DNA from: Archangium sp.
Lineage (GTDB): Bacteria; Myxococcota; Myxococcia; Myxococcales; Myxococcaceae
DNA length: 30,669 nt
Assembly (NCBI GenBank): GCA_016793585.1
Contig: JAEUJR010001070.1
Location: 1-30,669, forward strand
Reading direction: 5' to 3'
Shown here: positions 26,758 through 30,669 of the stretch, piece by piece
Position numbering within the stretch: the stretch's first letter is position 1
Layout of the letters: every line of letters begins with the position of its first letter
The notes under the pieces: generated by a model
The model's input: the letters and a program-made list of their open reading frames with translations, nothing else
What the model was told of the DNA's origin: nothing
Databases searched by the model: none
Translations under genes and position numbers: made by a program

Positions 26758-27978
26758 GTGAAGGGCGTGGTCTCGACGTGGGTGTTGCTGGCAGGCGTGG
26801 CCGCGGCGTCGCCATTGAGCCTCTCGTCGGCCATCGAGCGGGCGGCGACGAACGCGCCCGAGGTGCGCCTGGCGCTGCGCGCGCTCGACGAAGCCGAAGC
26901 AGGCCGCGTGGGCGCGGGCGTGCCCCTGCCGACGAACCCGCGCGTCTTCGCCGACTACCGCCGCCTCGCCTCAGGCCCCGTGCAGGAGCCCGTCAACGGC
27001 TACAACCTCGGCGTCGACGGCACCCTCGAGGTGAGCGGCGCCGGCTTCGCGCGCGTCGAAGAGGTCGACCGCCGCGTCGCGCTCGCCCGCAGCGAGCTCG
27101 TCACCACCCAGTCGCTCGCGAAGGTGCGCGCGTGGCTGGCCTTCGTCGAGGTGCAGGCGGCGCGGGAGCGCGTGGCGATGCTCGAAGAGGCGCTCGCCAC
27201 CGCCACCCGCGTCGAGAACGCGTCGAAGGAGCGGCAGAAGAACGGCGTGGTCGGCGAGCCCGACGTCGTCGCCGCGGCCCTGGAGCGCTCGAGCGTGCGC
27301 CTGCAGCTCGACGACGCCGAGCGCTTGCGCCACCAGGCCCACGCGCAGCTGCGCGCCGTGCTCGACCTCGACCCCGACGTGCCCCTCGAGCTCGAAGGCT
27401 CCCTCGGCGAACCGGGTGAGGTGGCGCCCGAAGCCGAGCTCGTCGCCCGCGCGCTCGAGAAGCGGCCCGAGCTCGCCATCGTCAAGGCGCGGCTGTCGTT
27501 GCTCGAGATGACCGACGTTCGGCTCGCGCGCGAAGCGCTGCCCCGCCTGTCGTGGAACCTGGGCTTCGACGCGGCGCCGGCGTCGCCCGTCTTCGGCTAC
27601 GCCGGCCTGGGCGTCGAGCTGCCCGTCGCGCAGCGCAACCAGGGGCCGCGCGCCATCGCCCGCGCCCAGCTCGAGACCGAACGGGAGCGCCTCGAGACCG
27701 AGCTGCGCCGGGTGCGCCGCGACGTCGCCACCAGCCGCCGCAGCTACGCCGTGCGCCAACGCCAGTTGCAGCTGCTGCGCGCCGAGGTCATTCCTTCAGC
27801 CGAGCGCTCTGAAGACCTCGTCGAAGAAGGGTGGAAGGCCGGCCGCTTCGACATCTTCCGCCTCACCTCCGCGACCCGCGAGCTCAACCGCGTGCGCCGT
27901 GAACGTCTCGAAACCCTGCTGGCCGCGTGGAGCGACTACGTCGAGCTCCAGCGCGCCTCTGGAGGACTCTCGCCATGA
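26758..27978 (+). CDS. Outer-membrane efflux factor (TolC/CzcC family)
   Basis: The product has 406 residues with a signal peptide (MKGVVSTWVLLAGVAAASP). The mature protein has long helices in two similar halves (for example ALRALDEAEAGRVG in the first half and ERERLETELRRVRRDVATSR in the second) and typical landmarks (SLSSAIERAATNAPEVRLA near the start, RPELAIVKARL mid-way, VELPVAQRNQG). It forms the outer-membrane channel of a tripartite pump. It is the first gene of the efflux operon and its stop overlaps the start of the adaptor gene (ATGA). Confidence 0.9.
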   Translation: MKGVVSTWVLLAGVAAASPLSLSSAIERAATNAPEVRLALRALDEAEAGRVGAGVPLPTNPRVFADYRRLASGPVQEPVNGYNLGVDGTLEVSGAGFARVEEVDRRVALARSELVTTQSLAKVRAWLAFVEVQAARERVAMLEEALATATRVENASKERQKNGVVGEPDVVAAALERSSVRLQLDDAERLRHQAHAQLRAVLDLDPDVPLELEGSLGEPGEVAPEAELVARALEKRPELAIVKARLSLLEMTDVRLAREALPRLSWNLGFDAAPASPVFGYAGLGVELPVAQRNQGPRAIARAQLETERERLETELRRVRRDVATSRRSYAVRQRQLQLLRAEVIPSAERSEDLVEEGWKAGRFDIFRLTSATRELNRVRRERLETLLAAWSDYVELQRASGGLSP

Positions 27979-29168
27979 GCACCGATGCCCTGCCCCCACC
28001 GACTCCCGTCACCCCGCAGATGAAGCGCTGGCCCGTGCTCGTCGGCGCCGCCGTGCTCGCCGTCATCGTCGTCACCGTGCTGGCCAGACAGGGCGCGAGC
28101 GCCGAGCCCACCACCAGCCCAGACATCAGCACGCGCGGCACCCCGACGCTCGAAGGCGAGTTCATTCGCTTCGGCAAGGACTTCGCCGAGCGCGAGAAGC
28201 TGGCCTTCGCGGCCGCCAACGAAGAGGTGCTGACGCCCACGCTGCAGGTGACGGGCGAGGTGACCTACGACGCGCGGCGGGTCGCGGCCATCGGCGCAAG
28301 AATCTCGGGCCGGGTGCGCACCCTGGCCCGCGTCGAAGGTGAAGACGTGAAGGCCGGCGAGCCGATGGTCGAGCTCGAGTCGGTCGAGCTGGGCAAAGCG
28401 CAGGCCGAGGTGATGAAGGCGCGCGCGCGGGAGAAGGTGGCGAAGCTCGACGAAGAGCGCGAGCGCCACCTCGCCGACGCCAAAGTGTCTGCCGAGCGCG
28501 ACGCGCAGTTCGCCAAGGCCAACGCCGAGGCCCTCACCGCCGAGCGCATCGCCGCCGAGAAGGCCGTCGAAGCGCTGGGTGGCACCGTCGACGGCGAGCT
28601 CGGCATTCTGCGGCTGCGCAGCCCGCTCACCGGCCGCGTCGTGGAGTCGAAGGTGAAGCGCGGCCAGACGGTGGAGCCGTCAGACACGCTCTTCGTCGTC
28701 GCCGACCTCTCGAAGGTGTGGGTCGAGCTGTCGGTGTTCGAGCGCGACCTGCCGGCCGTGCGGGAAGGCGACGAGGTCGAGCTGAAGCTGCCCTCGGCGC
28801 GCGGCGTTCACCTCACGGGCCGCATCGCGCACGTCGCCGAGCTCATCGACGCCGAGACGCGCAGCGCGCACGTGCGGGTCGAGGTCGAGAATGGCGACAA
28901 GCTGCTTCGCCCCGGCCTCTCGGTGCTGGGCCTCATTCACGCCTCGGGCCCGCGGGAGTCGCTGCTCGTCGTGCCCCGCACCGCCGTCACCCGCATCGAC
29001 GGCAAGCCCACGGTCTTCGCGCTCGTGAAAGAGGGCGTGGTCGAGCCGCGCATCGTCGAGGTGGGCGCCGAAGACGCCGACAGCGTGGCGGTGCTCAAGG
29101 GGCTGCGCGCCGGAGAGCGCGTCGTCTCGAGCGGTGTGCTGGCCCTGAAGGCCGAAGTCTTTCGCTGA
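27975..29168 (+). CDS. RND efflux periplasmic adaptor (CusB/CzcB family)
   Basis: The product has 397 residues from the ATG at 27975, which has a GGAGGA site eight bases upstream and overlaps the upstream stop. An N-terminal membrane anchor (about 18-38, WPVLVGAAVLAVIVVTVLA) is followed by a barrel-sandwich half (GARISGRVRTLARVEGEDV), a charged helical hairpin (about 133-200), the second sandwich half (LRSPLTGRVVESKVKRGQTV), and beta-barrel parts (LSKVWVELSVFERDLPAV). It joins the pump to the outer-membrane channel. The Met/His-rich N-terminal metal-binding region known from CusB is not seen. It is 11 nt before the pump gene. Confidence 0.92.
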   Translation: MSTDALPPPTPVTPQMKRWPVLVGAAVLAVIVVTVLARQGASAEPTTSPDISTRGTPTLEGEFIRFGKDFAEREKLAFAAANEEVLTPTLQVTGEVTYDARRVAAIGARISGRVRTLARVEGEDVKAGEPMVELESVELGKAQAEVMKARAREKVAKLDEERERHLADAKVSAERDAQFAKANAEALTAERIAAEKAVEALGGTVDGELGILRLRSPLTGRVVESKVKRGQTVEPSDTLFVVADLSKVWVELSVFERDLPAVREGDEVELKLPSARGVHLTGRIAHVAELIDAETRSAHVRVEVENGDKLLRPGLSVLGLIHASGPRESLLVVPRTAVTRIDGKPTVFALVKEGVVEPRIVEVGAEDADSVAVLKGLRAGERVVSSGVLALKAEVFR

Positions 29169-29179
29169 AGGTCCGCCCC

Positions 29180-30669
29180 ATGCTCTCTGCCATCGTTCGT
29201 CTCTCGGTGCAGTACCGCACGGCCGTCGCGGGCGGGCTGCTCGCGCTGCTCGCCGCAGGGCTGTTCGCCGCGCGCACGTTGCCCATCGACGCGCTGCCCG
29301 ACGTCTCGACGGTGCAGGTCACCATCATGACCGAGGCGCCGGGGCTCTCGCCCATCGAGGTCGAGCGCATGGTGACGGCGCCGATGGAGCTCGCGCTCAA
29401 CGGCACGCCCCGCCTCGTCGAGCTGCGCAGCGTCTCGCGCCCGGGCCTCTCGGCGGTCACCGTCGTCTTCGAAGAAGGAATGGACGTGTGGTTCGCGCGG
29501 CAGCTGGTGAGCGAGCGCCTGCGTGAAGCCGTGGCCGAGCTGCCCGAGTTCGTGCCGCCGCCGCAGCTGGCGCCCGTGTCGACGGGCCTGGGAGAGATCT
29601 TCACCTTCGTGGTGCGCAGCGAGACGGGCGACCACTCGTCGATGCAGCTGCGCACCCTGCTCGACTGGGAGGTGATACCCCGCATTCGCGCGGTGCCCGG
29701 CGTCATCGAGGTGAACCCGATGGGCGGCGAGCTGAAGCAGTTTCACGTCGTCGGCGACGTCGCGCGCCTGAAGGCCTACGGCCTGACGCTGACCGAGCTG
29801 CGAGACGCCCTGCGCAGCGCCACCTCGTCGGTGGGCGGCGGCTACATCGAGCGCGCGGGCGAAGTGCACCTGGTGCGCGGCAACGGCCTGCTCTCGAACG
29901 AAGACGACATCGGCAACGTGGTGGTGCGTGGTGGAGATCAGCGCGTGCTCGTGAAGAACGTGGCCGACGTGAAGGTGCGGCCCGCGCTGCGCTACGGCGT
30001 CACCACCCGCGACGGTGAAGGCGAGGTCGTCACCGGCACCGTGATGATGCTGCTGGGCGCGAACTCGCGCGAGGTGACGAAGGCCGTGAAGCAGCGCGTG
30101 GCCGAGGTGCAACAGTCGCTCCCGCCAGGCGTGCGAATCGAGGCCATCTACGACCGGTCGGACTTCGTCGGCCGCACCCTGTCGACGGTGCTCAAGAACC
30201 TGCTCGAGGGCGCGCTCGTCGTGCTGCTCGTGCTCGCGGTCTTCCTCGGCAGCCTGCGCGGCGCCGTGGCCGTGGTGCTCGGAATTCCCGCGTCGATGGC
30301 GGTGGCGCTGTTCGGCATGCATCTGTTCGGCGTGACGGGCGACCTCATGTCGCTCGGCGCCATCGACTTCGGCTTCCTCGTCGACGGCCCCATCGTCGTG
30401 CTCGAGGCGGTGATGGCCGCGCTCGCCGGCCGCGCGCTCAAGACCGAAGAGGAGCGCAAAGCCGGCCTCGCCTCGGCTGCTGGCCCCGTCGCGAGGCCGG
30501 TCGCCTTCTCGGTGGCCATCATCATGCTCGTGTACCTGCCGCTGCTCGCGTTGCAGGGCGTCGAGGGCAAGATGTTTCGCCCCATGGCGACGGTGATGGC
30601 GTGCGCGTTGTTCGGTGCCCTCTTCTACTCCGTCGTCATCTTCCCCGGCGTGCTCTCGCTGTTGATGGG
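29180..30669 (+). CDS. Heavy-metal RND efflux pump, CzcA/CusA type (partial, cut by window edge)
   Basis: The 496 visible codons are roughly the first half of a protein that is normally about 1,040 residues. The first membrane helix is at about 12-33, followed by family motifs (LPIDALPDVSTVQVTI, EAPGLSPIEVERMV), the porter region, then the second and later membrane helices from about 335. The key segment GAIDFGFLVDGPIVVLEA has Asp396, Asp402 and Glu409, matching the DFG-x3-D and Glu residues needed for proton and metal transport in CzcA. The usual GA and EN are replaced by GP and EA, so the metal substrate cannot be named. It is an inner-membrane proton antiporter. Confidence 0.93.
   Translation, partial: MLSAIVRLSVQYRTAVAGGLLALLAAGLFAARTLPIDALPDVSTVQVTIMTEAPGLSPIEVERMVTAPMELALNGTPRLVELRSVSRPGLSAVTVVFEEGMDVWFARQLVSERLREAVAELPEFVPPPQLAPVSTGLGEIFTFVVRSETGDHSSMQLRTLLDWEVIPRIRAVPGVIEVNPMGGELKQFHVVGDVARLKAYGLTLTELRDALRSATSSVGGGYIERAGEVHLVRGNGLLSNEDDIGNVVVRGGDQRVLVKNVADVKVRPALRYGVTTRDGEGEVVTGTVMMLLGANSREVTKAVKQRVAEVQQSLPPGVRIEAIYDRSDFVGRTLSTVLKNLLEGALVVLLVLAVFLGSLRGAVAVVLGIPASMAVALFGMHLFGVTGDLMSLGAIDFGFLVDGPIVVLEAVMAALAGRALKTEEERKAGLASAAGPVARPVAFSVAIIMLVYLPLLALQGVEGKMFRPMATVMACALFGALFYSVVIFPGVLSLLM

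Overview
The window looks like chromosomal DNA of a high-GC myxobacterium (Myxococcota). The signs are very GC-rich third codon positions on both strands, several secreted or lipid-anchored proteins with Asp-Ala-Gly linkers and Cys/Asp 'DxDxDG' repeats, a TIGR02996-type protein, soluble hybrid histidine kinases, and no sign of phage, transposase, tRNA, rRNA or CRISPR. This is inference from protein style; no marker gene is present.

Layout. 1-94 (-) is the N-terminus of a probable bestrophin-like channel, cut by the window edge, divergent from a TIGR02996 protein (187-1773, +). A long minus-strand run follows (10990 down to 1778): CBS-domain protein, lipoprotein with twelve acidic Cys repeats, soluble hybrid histidine kinase, second lipoprotein with a MopE-like motif and a Gly-rich tail, then mannose-family PTS EIIA and EIIB. 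Two unknown membrane genes (11216-13158, +) meet a compact four-gene minus operon (16449 down to 13163): small beta-barrel-like protein, family 1 glycoside hydrolase, TIMP/netrin-like secreted protein, and zinc-finger/Yip1-like membrane protein. Divergent from it is a plus-strand group: a second zinc-finger membrane protein, an S9 peptidase, and a beta-propeller-like lipoprotein (16500-21187). Next comes a translationally coupled pair of sensor kinases (24345 down to 21188, -), an unknown soluble protein (24445-25521, +), a calpain-like cysteine protease (26567 down to 25530, -), and a heavy-metal-type RND efflux operon (26758 to the window end, +) whose pump gene is cut by the edge.

How they work together. 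Three groups look functionally linked: the EIIA/EIIB pair (phosphotransfer without a visible membrane permease), the HisKA_2 kinase with the REC-PAS-HisKA kinase (a likely phosphorelay), and the tripartite efflux operon. The most unusual items are the TIMP-like protein in a glycosidase operon, two perfect 12-bp palindromes between the calpain gene and the efflux operon, a kinase flanked by two repeat lipoproteins, and four convergent gene pairs with 0-8 nt between stop codons. I did not find a system I can call new with confidence.
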